The notes under the pieces are model-generated. The model was not told the DNA's origin. It saw only the letters and a list, made by a program, of their open reading frames with translations, and searched no databases. From a virus, in the IMG/VR virus record IMGVR_UViG_3300032342_001249, positions 1 through 54,347 of that record: a stretch of DNA of 54,347 nucleotides; one strand, 5' to 3'. Shown in pieces: positions 20,080-27,028 of this stretch (the first letter of the stretch is position 1; each line of letters starts with the position of its first letter). A program made the position numbers and the translations under genes.

Positions 20080-20260
20080 TTGAGAAAGTGCGGTGTGGGC
20101 ATCTGCTATCGAGGCGGAAATAGACACACAGGGCTGCGCAGGTCGTATGGTCCGGGCACAAACGGTAGAAGCTGACGACGAGCTAACCCAAATGGGACTA
20201 CTGTATGGCACTCTGAATGCTGGGTTGTGCGGATTGGTGTGAATCCAATCATTTTCTCAA
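20080..20260 (+). ncRNA. Candidate structured RNA in tRNA array
   Basis: TTGAGAAAGTG (20080-20090) pairs with CATTTTCTCAA (20250-20260) over 11 bp, enclosing 160 bases. Inside, GTCGT/ACGAC, AACCCA/TGGGTT and a T-arm-like GATTGG/CCAATC (20232-20250) can form. No ORF or tRNA fits. Confidence 0.5.
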
Positions 20261-20271
20261 CAGAATCCATC

Positions 20272-20357
20272 GCGGAATCGAGAAGTGGCTGTCTCACCGG
20301 GTTCATACCCCGGGCACGAAAGTGCAAGGTCTGGTTCGAATCCAACTTCCGCAACCA
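20272..20357 (+). tRNA. CAU-anticodon tRNA with long variable arm
   Basis: Acceptor GCGGAA/TTCCGC, D arm GAG/CTC, anticodon stem CCGGG/CCCGG, loop TTCATAC, variable arm GCAC-GAAA-GTGC (stable tetraloop hairpin), T loop TTCGAAT with a weak stem, CCA encoded. CAU in a class II body is unusual; Met and Ile tRNAs have short variable loops. Confidence 0.6.
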
Positions 20358-20378
20358 AGTTATCATGTAAGTAAAATT

Positions 20379-20455
20379 CTAGATGTGGGAAAGCCTGGTT
20401 AATCTACCTCCCTCGGAAGGAGGAGACGCTGGTTCGAATCCAGCCATCTAGACCA
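20379..20455 (+). tRNA. tRNA-Pro(CGG)
   Basis: Acceptor CTAGATG/CATCTAG, anticodon stem CCTCC/GGAGG, loop CTCGGAA, T arm GCTGG-TTCGAAT-CCAGC, CCA encoded. Confidence 0.92.
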
Positions 20456-20456
20456 A

Positions 20457-20560
20457 CAGTTGCGTAGGAGTGACATACTTCAATCCAAACCGCGAATAGG
20501 AGTTCGATTCTCCTGTAGTCGTCTAATGGTAAGACAGCGGTCAATAAGAACGTCATATCC
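20457..20560 (+). pseudogene. tRNA remnants (T arm, then D-arm-like half)
   Basis: AGGAG-TTCGATT-CTCCT is a perfect T arm, followed directly by GTAGTCGTCTAATGGTAAGAC, which looks like the 5' acceptor and D arm of another tRNA. No complete cloverleaf could be drawn. Shares GTTGCGTAG with 15785. Confidence 0.4.
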
Positions 20561-20579
20561 GAACTATCTCTGTTGATAT

Positions 20580-20667
20580 TGGGGCGAGGAGTGAAGTGGT
20601 CGAGCCAGCAGCCTTTGAAGCTGTTCGCGAAAAGCGAAAGTACGTTCGAGTCGTACCGCCCTAACCA
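20580..20667 (+). tRNA. UUG-anticodon tRNA with long variable arm
   Basis: Acceptor TGGGGCG/CGCCCTA, Ser/Leu-type D region, anticodon stem GCAGC/GCTGT, loop CTTTGAA (anticodon UUG, Gln), variable arm TCGC-GAAAA-GCGA, T arm GTACG-TTCGAGT-CGTAC, CCA encoded. Shifting the loop to UGA (Ser) breaks the stem. Body and anticodon disagree. Confidence 0.62.
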
Positions 20668-20668
20668 A

Positions 20669-21448
20669 TTATGGAGTTTGACAGCCTTTGAGTAGCTTAT
20701 CTTGTGCTGCTGGAGACATTGCAATAAAACCTGTCGTAGCCATTTGTTTGCCCTTGATGTACAAATAATTATTTCCGGCACCTGGACTACTTTCGTATTT
20801 GTACCAAACAAGATCACCACCAAGTGAATCACCACCAGCAATTACAGCAAATGTTCGTAAATTTTGAGTCCTTCCACGAAAAGATAAATTATAAACAATT
20901 GTGCTGCTATACACAGTGTTAAATTCCAATCCATTTCGTAGTGCTGCTTTTCGAATAGCCAAAAAATTATTAGTTTGAGGACCCCAGGTGAATCCAGAAG
21001 GATCTCCAGCATACAGGTCTGTTGTTCCTTTGAAATATGGATTGTTAATTTTCTTGCGATGATCAGCCGCGGTAAAGATGTGATGGGGAATATTCTTTTT
21101 TGATATTTGTGTTACCGATCCTAATTTGGATTCCTGAGCAACAAGTTCTTTTACAGCGGTTTTTAACGCTTTACGTCGTGCTAGTGCGGCTGGCAATCGA
21201 ACTATATATCCGTGCATTGTTGGCACGTAAGTTTTAAGAATCTTATCTTCTTGCAACATGGGATTTGGACCGCCAATGTATTTGATGGTTGTGTACGCAT
21301 GTGGTGTGGAGGTATAAGCTTTATCAATTGAACTAACGATAATATGAGCCTGAAGCGCATCATCCCATAAGCTTTGATAATGAGCAATGTGGTGATCAAT
21401 GATGGAAATTTCTCGTTCCAGCCCCGCTAATTTTTCATCGAATATCAT
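20669..21448 (-). CDS. Paralogous family protein A
   Basis: A 259-aa protein of unknown function, one of three paralogs (with 21445 and 23865). N-terminal coiled-coil (LEREISIIDHHIAHYQSLWD), a basic linker, and a C-domain with NPYFKGTTDLYAGDPSGFTW, RNGLEFNTVYSS and FAVIAGGDSLGGDLVWYKYE. ATG overlaps the stop of the 21445 gene by 4 bases, so both are translated from one minus-strand transcript started near 22266. Confidence 0.75.
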   Translation of the reverse strand: MIFDEKLAGLEREISIIDHHIAHYQSLWDDALQAHIIVSSIDKAYTSTPHAYTTIKYIGGPNPMLQEDKILKTYVPTMHGYIVRLPAALARRKALKTAVKELVAQESKLGSVTQISKKNIPHHIFTAADHRKKINNPYFKGTTDLYAGDPSGFTWGPQTNNFLAIRKAALRNGLEFNTVYSSTIVYNLSFRGRTQNLRTFAVIAGGDSLGGDLVWYKYESSPGAGNNYLYIKGKQMATTGFIAMSPAAQDKLLKGCQTP

Positions 21449-22233
21449 ACTTGTACTGCCGATGGTTGATGTATTAATTGTATTTTTTTCAAAGCATTGA
21501 TGATTCTACTTGGTTGAAGCGCACGAGATGTCTTGTGCTGTGTACCAAGAAGAAATAGGCGAGTGGTACGGTCATGACTAGGCTTGCGTGTATAGATAAT
21601 GTCACCATGCCCACCAACAGCTAGAAAAGCAGGATTGCCTCTGCTTCCTTCACTGGCATATACAACATCGAAGTGTAGACCATACTTGGCCATTAATTGT
21701 TTGAGATTATAAAATTCAACAGCTGCAATTGCATCCCAATTAAAGCCTTCAGGTGAACCAGCGTATCGGTTTATAGTCGAAAAATAATATGGATTATCAA
21801 CAGTGTCACGACCACTCAACCTAACTACCTTAGGTACTTGAAAAGCAGGAATTTGTATTGCTGCTGCTTGTGGATCCGCAATAACAGATTGTTTCATTGC
21901 TGATCGCTGAGCTTTTCGATTTTTATCGATCTCTTTTTCTAGTCGATCACCAGCACGGCTGATGTTGTTTAATTCTATTGCTAACCGTTGATGCTGTGGA
22001 GTGTTAGTAATGTATATTACACCACCACGACCATATGGTGACTTTAATGATAGATATTCAATATCGTTAGGATTCTTTTTTACATGAATGGGATTCGTTT
22101 GTGATATTTGATTTTCAAGATCACCAAAAATACTTCGATAATGATTTAATCGATGATCAAGCGACTTTTGAACTCGTTTGAGACGAATTAGTTGGTCTTC
22201 AACAGATTTCCCGGCAAAATCATTAATTTTCAT
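21445..22233 (-). CDS. Paralogous family protein B
   Basis: A 262-aa protein. Same order as A: N-terminal coiled-coil (QKSLDHRLNHYRSIFGDLEN), linker, then NPYYFSTINRYAGSPEGFNW, KYGLHFDVVYASEGSRGNPA and FLAVGGHGDIIYTR. Starts MKINDFAGKS; no clean LxE site. First gene of a minus-strand pair and transcribed from the palindromic late promoter at 22266-22277. Confidence 0.75.
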   Translation of the reverse strand: MKINDFAGKSVEDQLIRLKRVQKSLDHRLNHYRSIFGDLENQISQTNPIHVKKNPNDIEYLSLKSPYGRGGVIYITNTPQHQRLAIELNNISRAGDRLEKEIDKNRKAQRSAMKQSVIADPQAAAIQIPAFQVPKVVRLSGRDTVDNPYYFSTINRYAGSPEGFNWDAIAAVEFYNLKQLMAKYGLHFDVVYASEGSRGNPAFLAVGGHGDIIYTRKPSHDRTTRLFLLGTQHKTSRALQPSRIINALKKIQLIHQPSAVQV

Positions 22234-22265
22234 AAGGTAGTTATCTTTTGGAGTTCATGAGCTAG

Positions 22266-22277
22266 TATTTATAAATA
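22266..22277. promoter_or_regulatory. Divergent late promoter TATTTATAAATA
   Basis: TATAAATA on the plus strand (22270-22277) overlaps TATAAATA on the minus strand (22266-22273). It lies 25 bases before the plus-strand gene at 22303 and 32 bases before the minus-strand gene starting at 22233. Confidence 0.75.
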
Positions 22278-22302
22278 TCCCTGAATCCAAGGAAAATACA
22301 CC

Positions 22303-23199
22303 ATGAAAATTAAAGACGTTCTAGCAGAAATGGCCAAGAAAGATGATGCAGAAGCTCTGTATCTTCAGCACGTAATAAACAGCGGAATGAGTCGTAGTGA
22401 TTTCATTAGCCTATTACAAAAGCAATTGGGTATGACACCAGCTGGTGCTGCGACATACTACCACAATGCTAAAACAGCTCATACTGCTGGGAAGATTAGT
22501 GGAAGTCCTGCATCACCAATCGCACCCGCTGCTCTAAATCCTGCACACGCGGTTTCAACACCTCGTGCAGCTAAAGTTGCTCCAGTCCCTGTTCAAGCAG
22601 CCCCAGCACAGTGGCTCTTGGATAAAAAAGTGAACGCTACAATAAATCCAAGTGGTCTTTATGATGTACAAGGTGATGTGGATCTTGGTCCAATAAGTGA
22701 AAAAGAACTTCCAATAGCCTTTGGACATGTGGCAGGGAACTTTTTATGTTCTGGTGGCGACTTAATGACCCTAAAAGGATGTCCAACATTAGTTGATGGT
22801 GATTTTTTTGTTGATCACAATCAATTGGCGTCTCTCGTTGGTGGACCAACGGCAGTTGGACTACACGTGACCGTATCAGGAAATGAACAACTTTCTTCAC
22901 TGGAAGGTGCACCACAACAAATTGGTGGTAAGTTGTATCTTCAAGCACTTCCAAATTTGAAATCATTGCAGAACATTCACAAGTCAATAAAACAAATTAA
23001 TGGCGTGATTGACCTGACTGGAACACCCATCCAATCTAACGTTCTTGGGTTGTTGATGATTAAGAAACTTCCAAGTGTGAAAATGGATAACAAAAAAGTG
23101 ATGGAAATTATCAATAAACATCTTGCCGCCGATCGTGATATTCACCAGTGTCAGGAAGAATTGCTTGAAGCAGGACTTGCAAATTTCGCTCGTCTTTGA
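22303..23199 (+). CDS. LRR-like protein with capsid-targeting-like leader
   Basis: A 298-aa protein. Leader MKIKDVLAE before Met-Ala, an LxE site. A helical N-domain follows, an Ala/Pro-rich linker (about 70-105), and then a repeat solenoid with units such as LMTLKGCPTLVDGDFFVDHN, LASLVGGPTAVG and LSSLEGAPQQIGGKLYLQ, typical of phage/bacterial beta-LRR repeats. C-terminus helical. Probably a protein-binding factor. ATG follows CCAAGGAA. Paired divergently with the paralogous minus-strand genes. Confidence 0.75.
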   Translation: MKIKDVLAEMAKKDDAEALYLQHVINSGMSRSDFISLLQKQLGMTPAGAATYYHNAKTAHTAGKISGSPASPIAPAALNPAHAVSTPRAAKVAPVPVQAAPAQWLLDKKVNATINPSGLYDVQGDVDLGPISEKELPIAFGHVAGNFLCSGGDLMTLKGCPTLVDGDFFVDHNQLASLVGGPTAVGLHVTVSGNEQLSSLEGAPQQIGGKLYLQALPNLKSLQNIHKSIKQINGVIDLTGTPIQSNVLGLLMIKKLPSVKMDNKKVMEIINKHLAADRDIHQCQEELLEAGLANFARL

Positions 23200-23206
23200 G
23201 ATTAAT

Positions 23207-23280
23207 TGCCTTGTAGTGTAATGGTAGCACACGAGCCTCTGAAGTTCGTTGTCTTGGTTCGAATCCAGGCAGGGTAGCCA
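23207..23280 (+). tRNA. tRNA-Gln(CUG)
   Basis: Acceptor TGCCTTG/CAGGGTA, anticodon stem CGAGC/GTTCG, loop CTCTGAA, T arm CTTGG-TTCGAAT-CCAGG, CCA encoded. Confidence 0.9.
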
Positions 23281-23334
23281 ATTACAATTGAGGTTGTCAA
23301 AGAGGGGAATAAGTAGTACAGTGATCGTTTAAAT

Positions 23335-23412
23335 GCACACGTGTCGGAGTGGTCAAACGAGACTGCCTGCAAAGCAGTAAAATCGGGAGTTCGAATCTCT
23401 CCGTGTGCTCCA
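23335..23412 (+). tRNA. tRNA-Cys(GCA)
   Basis: Acceptor GCACACG/CGTGTGC, anticodon stem ACTGC/GCAGT, loop CTGCAAA, CCA encoded. Confidence 0.93.
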
Positions 23413-23419
23413 ATAATCA

Positions 23420-23427
23420 GATAAATA
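23420..23427 (+). promoter_or_regulatory. Late-promoter-like GATAAATA
   Basis: GATAAATA-G 10 bases before the ClpS ATG at 23438, with GAGG in between. Confidence 0.5.
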
Positions 23428-23437
23428 GAGGTGTTAG

Positions 23438-23758
23438 ATGACAGAGCATGATCAAGATGGTGGAACAGGTACGATTTCGATCGAAAGAGAAGAAATTAGT
23501 ATTAAGCAACCATCGATGTATCAGGTCATACTGTATAATGATGACTACACTCCATTCAATTTTGTAATGGATGTATTGGTGAAATTCTTTCAGATGGATA
23601 GCCAAAAGGCTTTTAATGTCATGATGGTTGCTCATACAACTGGGAAAGTAATTTGTGGCGTATATCCGAAAGATATCGCTGAAACAAAAGCTAACCAAGC
23701 TACAGAGTATTCAAAAGTACGTGAACATCCGTTACAGTTTTCTGTAGAAGAAGTATAA
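23438..23758 (+). CDS. clpS: ATP-dependent Clp protease adaptor ClpS
   Basis: A 106-aa protein with the ClpS fold signature: YQVILYNDDYTPFNFVMDVL (the substrate-pocket NDDxTPxxFV), FFQMDSQKAFNVMMVAHTTG, CGVYPKDIAETKANQ and a C-terminal LQFSVEEV. Family role: delivers N-degron substrates to ClpAP and can block other substrates. The acidic, flexible N-tail (1-25) needed to engage ClpA is present. In a phage it could redirect host proteolysis; this is inference. Located between tRNA-Cys and tRNA-Gly. Confidence 0.93.
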   Translation: MTEHDQDGGTGTISIEREEISIKQPSMYQVILYNDDYTPFNFVMDVLVKFFQMDSQKAFNVMMVAHTTGKVICGVYPKDIAETKANQATEYSKVREHPLQFSVEEV

Positions 23759-23775
23759 AGTGACGCAAATTTAAT

Positions 23776-23849
23776 GCGGGTATGGTATAAAGGTTGTGCC
23801 CCAGACTTCCAATCTGGAGATAAGGGTCCGAGTCCCTTTACCCGCTCCA
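23776..23849 (+). tRNA. tRNA-Gly(UCC)
   Basis: Acceptor GCGGGTA/TACCCGC, anticodon stem CCAGA/TCTGG, loop CTTCCAA, CCA encoded. The following gene's ribosome site starts in its CCA end. Confidence 0.93.
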
Positions 23850-23864
23850 AGGAGTACAGCAGCA

Positions 23865-24647
23865 GTGGAATTAGAAGAATTATTTGAATCGGACGATGAG
23901 ATGCTTAGTCGGTATGACCGACAATTGCGTTCGATTAATCACCGTCTCCAGTTTTGGAAAGATCAGTGGGATGATTTACATACTTCACCCCATATTTTTT
24001 CATTGTGGCGTGCGGGTGTGTCCGGAATACCAATACATAATCAAAAAGTAATTGGAAATGACCTGGTCGATGAGATTAATCATCCAGAATTGGTGACTGC
24101 ATTGACAAATATGCTTGCAAAGAAGGAAACACTGGTCGCGAAAAAAGCTACCACCATTAGACAGCAAAAAGCAACAGCACATAAGATTTCAAAAGCGAAA
24201 CAAGCAACAAAAATTTCAAGTACGATTGCGAACATACCACCAACAATCGATCTACCACATAAAAGTTCAACAGGGGTGAAGTTCCGAACAACCCGAAATC
24301 CATATTTAGATTTTTCACATTTTCAATTTGCAGGTAATGCTGATGAATATCATTGGAAGGGTGATGTTGTTTATTATCTTAAACTTAAAACCCTGCTTCA
24401 TAAGTATGGTTTAAAATTTGATGTTGTATATGTTAGCCGTGATGCAGATCCAACAAAACCAGCTGCGTTTGCCGCAATTGGACAAAGTCCAAAAGGACCG
24501 TTGGTGTGGTATCGTGGCGGTAATGGAGGAAAATCTAGTCGTTTCTATGCACCAACATTTTGGCATCTTGGTGTAAATGTAAAATCTTTAACAACGTGGC
24601 CTGATAGTTGGGTACACTCTTTTAAGGAATTATCTAACAACCCATGA
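23865..24647 (+). CDS. Paralogous family protein C
   Basis: A 260-aa protein. Starts at GTG 23865 after AAGGAG; an upstream ATG at 23796 lies in tRNA-Gly. Same order as A and B: N-terminal coiled-coil (LRSINHRLQFWKDQWDDL), Lys/Ala-rich linker, then NPYLDFSHFQFAGNADEYHW, KYGLKFDVVYVSRDADPTKP and FAAIGQSPKGPLVWYRGG. Function unknown. The stop TGA overlaps the first two bases of the next tRNA. Confidence 0.75.
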   Translation: MELEELFESDDEMLSRYDRQLRSINHRLQFWKDQWDDLHTSPHIFSLWRAGVSGIPIHNQKVIGNDLVDEINHPELVTALTNMLAKKETLVAKKATTIRQQKATAHKISKAKQATKISSTIANIPPTIDLPHKSSTGVKFRTTRNPYLDFSHFQFAGNADEYHWKGDVVYYLKLKTLLHKYGLKFDVVYVSRDADPTKPAAFAAIGQSPKGPLVWYRGGNGGKSSRFYAPTFWHLGVNVKSLTTWPDSWVHSFKELSNNP

Positions 24648-24717
24648 CGTGATGGCTGAATGGTCAGGCGGCAATTTGCAAAATTGTCTTATGTAGGTTC
24701 GAATCCTACTTACGTCT
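24646..24717 (+). tRNA. tRNA-Cys(GCA), second copy
   Basis: Acceptor GACGTGA/TTACGTC, anticodon stem GCAAT/ATTGT, loop TTGCAAA, T arm GTAGG-TTCGAAT-CCTAC. CCA not encoded. Confidence 0.9.
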
Positions 24718-24736
24718 CAAATAAGGAATTTGTATC

Positions 24737-25210
24737 ATGGAACAGCCTAACCAAGATAATCACCCTGATTATCATAGTGGCATTGGTACTATTGTGTATG
24801 ATCCATATCGTGGAGATATGAAGGGTCGTACAAAGTGGTGGTGTATTGTTGAAGTTGACAAAGAAATTACGCGCTACTACCGTTGGTGGTTGCAACGTGA
24901 AAAACACATTATTCTTCAAAAACCAGCATGGGATGCTCACATTTCTGTTATTCGAGGTGAGCATGCTTGTTCTCAACATCCTGAATTTTGGAAAAAGTAT
25001 CAGGGTCAGAAAATTCATTTCAAATACGAACATGGCAACCTTTGTCGGGAAGCTGATGCGGATGGTGGATTTTTCTATTGGATCGACGTAGACTGTAATT
25101 TCTTAAATCAAGTTCGTGCGGAATTTGGATTGCCACGTGGTTGGCGATTTCATCTTACTATTGGACGTACGTATCAGTACGAAGCACGAAAACCAAAGGG
25201 AAAATTATGA
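24737..25210 (+). CDS. 2H phosphoesterase superfamily protein
   Basis: A 157-aa protein with the two family motifs: H68-I-S70 in WDAHISVIRGE and H139-L-T141 in FHLTIGRT. A Trp-rich segment (TKWWC, RYYRWWLQ) precedes the first. The 2H fold cleaves 2',3'-cyclic or 3',5'-linked nucleotides; members include RNA-repair-type phosphodiesterases and the anti-CBASS nuclease Acb1 (T4 57B, about 150 aa). Overall sequence is not visibly Acb1, so the substrate is open. ATG follows AAGGAAT; the next ORF overlaps by ATGA. Confidence 0.75.
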   Translation: MEQPNQDNHPDYHSGIGTIVYDPYRGDMKGRTKWWCIVEVDKEITRYYRWWLQREKHIILQKPAWDAHISVIRGEHACSQHPEFWKKYQGQKIHFKYEHGNLCREADADGGFFYWIDVDCNFLNQVRAEFGLPRGWRFHLTIGRTYQYEARKPKGKL

Positions 25211-25350
25211 AAAATATGTGGATTGATATTCAGTTGTGGTGGGATTCGCTCTCCTCCGAATTACGAGAAGTACTAAAAATGACCATTTTTGTTTTCATTA
25301 TCATTATACTTTTAAGTTCATTATTATTATCCTTATTAAATAACGAATGA
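25207..25350 (+). CDS. Small single-span membrane protein
   Basis: A 47-aa protein: amphipathic Trp-rich N-part (MWIDIQLWWDSLSSELRE) and one membrane helix (MTIFVFIIIILLSSLLLSLL). ATGA overlap with the upstream 2H gene and the downstream 25347 gene shows translational coupling. Confidence 0.65.
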   Translation: MKNMWIDIQLWWDSLSSELREVLKMTIFVFIIIILLSSLLLSLLNNE

Positions 25351-25661
25351 GTACCTGGAAACCAACATCTGTTGAAGAGACACCAGTCTTGCGTCTTAGT
25401 GCTTGGGTTGTATATGAATTGCCAGACGGCAGTCGACATTTCAATGGATTTAACATGACAGAAGGCGAAGGTCGTGTGTCTTCACCAATTGTACAATGGG
25501 ATCCAATCACACGTTGTGGAGTAACACGTAGTGGACGGGTATACATGCTTGAAGGTGCTTCCTATATGAACATAGAAGCATCATACGTTTGGGATACGTG
25601 GCGGCATATCTACGGAATTATGAAATATACTGATGTTTCAAACGAATATGAAAATCAATAA
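25347..25661 (+). CDS. Hypothetical 104-aa phage protein
   Basis: Beta-rich with the core LPDGSRHFNGFNMTEGEGRV and TRCGVTRSGRVYMLEG. Resembles small conserved phage proteins of unknown function. Start overlaps the stop of the membrane protein gene (ATGA). Confidence 0.7.
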   Translation: MSTWKPTSVEETPVLRLSAWVVYELPDGSRHFNGFNMTEGEGRVSSPIVQWDPITRCGVTRSGRVYMLEGASYMNIEASYVWDTWRHIYGIMKYTDVSNEYENQ

Positions 25662-25664
25662 ATA
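25657..25664 (+). promoter_or_regulatory. Late-promoter-like AATAAATA
   Basis: AATAAATA-G 10 bases before tRNA-Val(UAC). Confidence 0.4.
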
Positions 25665-25674
25665 GGGAATTACA

Positions 25675-25749
25675 GGGTGGTTAGCTCAGCGGTAGAGTTT
25701 TTGCCTTACACGCAAGATGTCGGGGGTTCGATCCCCTCACCACCCACCA
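25675..25749 (+). tRNA. tRNA-Val(UAC)
   Basis: Acceptor GGGTGGT/ACCACCC, anticodon stem TTGC/GCAA core, loop CTTACAC, T arm with TTCGATC, CCA encoded. Confidence 0.92.
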
Positions 25750-25770
25750 AAATACGGAGATTTATACAAA

Positions 25771-25995
25771 ATGACGAAACAGTTGTTGCTGCCGAATTTT
25801 CTTAATATATTCGAACATAAACTTGTTCGAATGAAGAAACAAATCAAAACTGAACTCGATAAGCCAAAAAAAGAAAGGAAACGTGCGGAATTGAAAGATT
25901 TGCTTAAGGGTGCAAAACACTTGCAAAATGCAATTGGTAAAGTGAAGAAACAAACTATCAAGTTGTGCCCGCATTGTGGTAAAGAAGTTGAATAA
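25771..25995 (+). CDS. Hypothetical basic protein with C-terminal CxxC
   Basis: A 74-aa protein, helical and Lys-rich, ending LCPHCGKEVE. A single CxxC; it could bind zinc as a dimer. ATG follows ACGGAG. Unknown function. Confidence 0.6.
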   Translation: MTKQLLLPNFLNIFEHKLVRMKKQIKTELDKPKKERKRAELKDLLKGAKHLQNAIGKVKKQTIKLCPHCGKEVE

Positions 25996-25997
25996 CT

Positions 25998-26029
25998 GGG
26001 AGTATGGCGTAATGGCAGCCGCAAAAATT
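25998..26029 (+). pseudogene. 5' half of a tRNA
   Basis: GGGAGTA followed by a D-arm-like GGCGTAATGGCAGCC, then directly the complete tRNA-Leu(UAG). No matching 3' half was found. Confidence 0.5.
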
Positions 26030-26030
26030 A

Positions 26031-26115
26031 GGGCCGGTGGCGGAATTGGTAGACGCACCAGATTTAGAGTCTGGCATCGAAAGGTGTGAGAGTTCGAGTC
26101 TCTCACGGCCCACCA
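26031..26115 (+). tRNA. tRNA-Leu(UAG)
   Basis: Acceptor GGGCCGG/ACGGCCC (last pair G-A), anticodon stem CCAGA/TCTGG, loop TTTAGAG, long variable arm, CCA encoded. Confidence 0.9.
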
Positions 26116-26125
26116 AGGAGATAGT

Positions 26126-26248
26126 ATGAATTATGTAAAATGGGGTGTTATTGCTGTATTTGCTCTTATATTTGCTCTTGTAGTTGCATGGTTAGGAATC
26201 GGAGCGTGGCATCAAATACAGTACGTGAAAGTTTTGTGGCACTCGTAA
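26126..26248 (+). CDS. Single-span membrane peptide
   Basis: A 40-aa ORF: MNYVKW, then a membrane helix (GVIAVFALIFALVVAWLGIG) and a short basic/His tail. ATG 5 bases after AAGGAG. Function unknown. It overlaps the start of the next ORF. Confidence 0.6.
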   Translation: MNYVKWGVIAVFALIFALVVAWLGIGAWHQIQYVKVLWHS

Positions 26249-26415
26249 GAACGTGTTGGAGATGTAATACGCCCATACAACAATGTATGGGCGGTATTGC
26301 TGCTGGCAATCTTCTTGCATTCTGGGAGGGGAAACAAACAACTATTCGCGAAACTTGTGGAACGTGTGTTCTCGAATATGAAATTCGACCATATCTGCTC
26401 CCATCAGAAATATAG
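26236..26415 (+). CDS. Small zinc-finger-like protein
   Basis: About 59 aa from GTG 26236: CWRCNTPIQQC and ETCGTCVLEYE give two CxxC pairs for one zinc. The start is uncertain; an in-frame ATG at 26188 has no ribosome site. Stop TAG overlaps the first base of tRNA-Ser(GGA). Confidence 0.5.
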   Translation: MALVRTCWRCNTPIQQCMGGIAAGNLLAFWEGKQTTIRETCGTCVLEYEIRPYLLPSEI

Positions 26416-26506
26416 GAAGAATGGCTGAGTCTGGCTTAAGGCACTACGTTGGAAACGTAGCGGAGAGGTAACTCTCCCGTGGGTTCAAATCCCACTTCTT
26501 CCACCA
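26415..26506 (+). tRNA. tRNA-Ser(GGA)
   Basis: Acceptor GGAAGAA/TTCTTCC, anticodon stem CTACG/CGTAG, loop TTGGAAA, variable arm GGAGAG/CTCTCC, CCA encoded. Confidence 0.94.
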
Positions 26507-26568
26507 AAATAATTTCATATATACTCTAATACACCCTTACATAAGTTTGGGGTTAATAGGAGCCGACC

Positions 26569-26976
26569 ATGAAACATATTATCTCTATCGCAATTGCTGC
26601 TGTGTTGTCTCTAGCTGCTTTTGGTAGCTGGGCACAAAGTGAAAATCTTCCAAATGATGTTTGTACACTCCGTGGTAACATTGCTTCCATGATTGTTGGT
26701 CAAAAAAGTCAAGGCGCCCCTCTAGAGGCACTAAAAGGCTCGTTTGGCAGCTGGCTAAGGAGTGGCATGCGAGGCTCGGATCAATTGCGACAAGCTCAAA
26801 TGAAAGATTGGTTCAATACGTGGACAGGAGAAGTTTTTGAGCGCTGGTTTGAATCAGTGTACACAAAATATGACGTTGATTACAAAAAAGCATATGAACA
26901 AGAACATGCTGATTGCTTGGCACGTAATAATGCAAAGCCGGTTGACACAGAGGTTGACACAACAGAGGTAAAATAA
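26569..26976 (+). CDS. Secreted hypothetical protein
   Basis: A 135-aa protein with a clear signal peptide (MKHIISIAIAAVLSLAAFGS, cleavage after WAQ or GSWA). The mature part is helical with Trp and two Cys (DVCTLRG, ADCLARN), probably disulfide-linked. No family recognised. ATG follows TAGGAG. Periplasmic location expected. Confidence 0.7.
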   Translation: MKHIISIAIAAVLSLAAFGSWAQSENLPNDVCTLRGNIASMIVGQKSQGAPLEALKGSFGSWLRSGMRGSDQLRQAQMKDWFNTWTGEVFERWFESVYTKYDVDYKKAYEQEHADCLARNNAKPVDTEVDTTEVK

Positions 26977-26987
26977 CTGTTTTATGA

Positions 26988-27028
26988 GATTATGTGCCCG
27001 AATCCCTGTATGGTTAAGACACATAATC
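26988..27028 (+). ncRNA. Hairpin region upstream of tRNA-Arg(ACG)
   Basis: GATTATGTG (26988-26996) pairs with CACATAATC (27020-27028). The following 140 bases have GGGTAG/CTATCC and no ORF. It leads into the terminator at 27170. Confidence 0.4.

Noticed and set aside
20404-20841. 145-aa minus-strand frame
   Set aside because: Overlaps two tRNAs and the 3' end of a recognised paralogous family gene in another frame.
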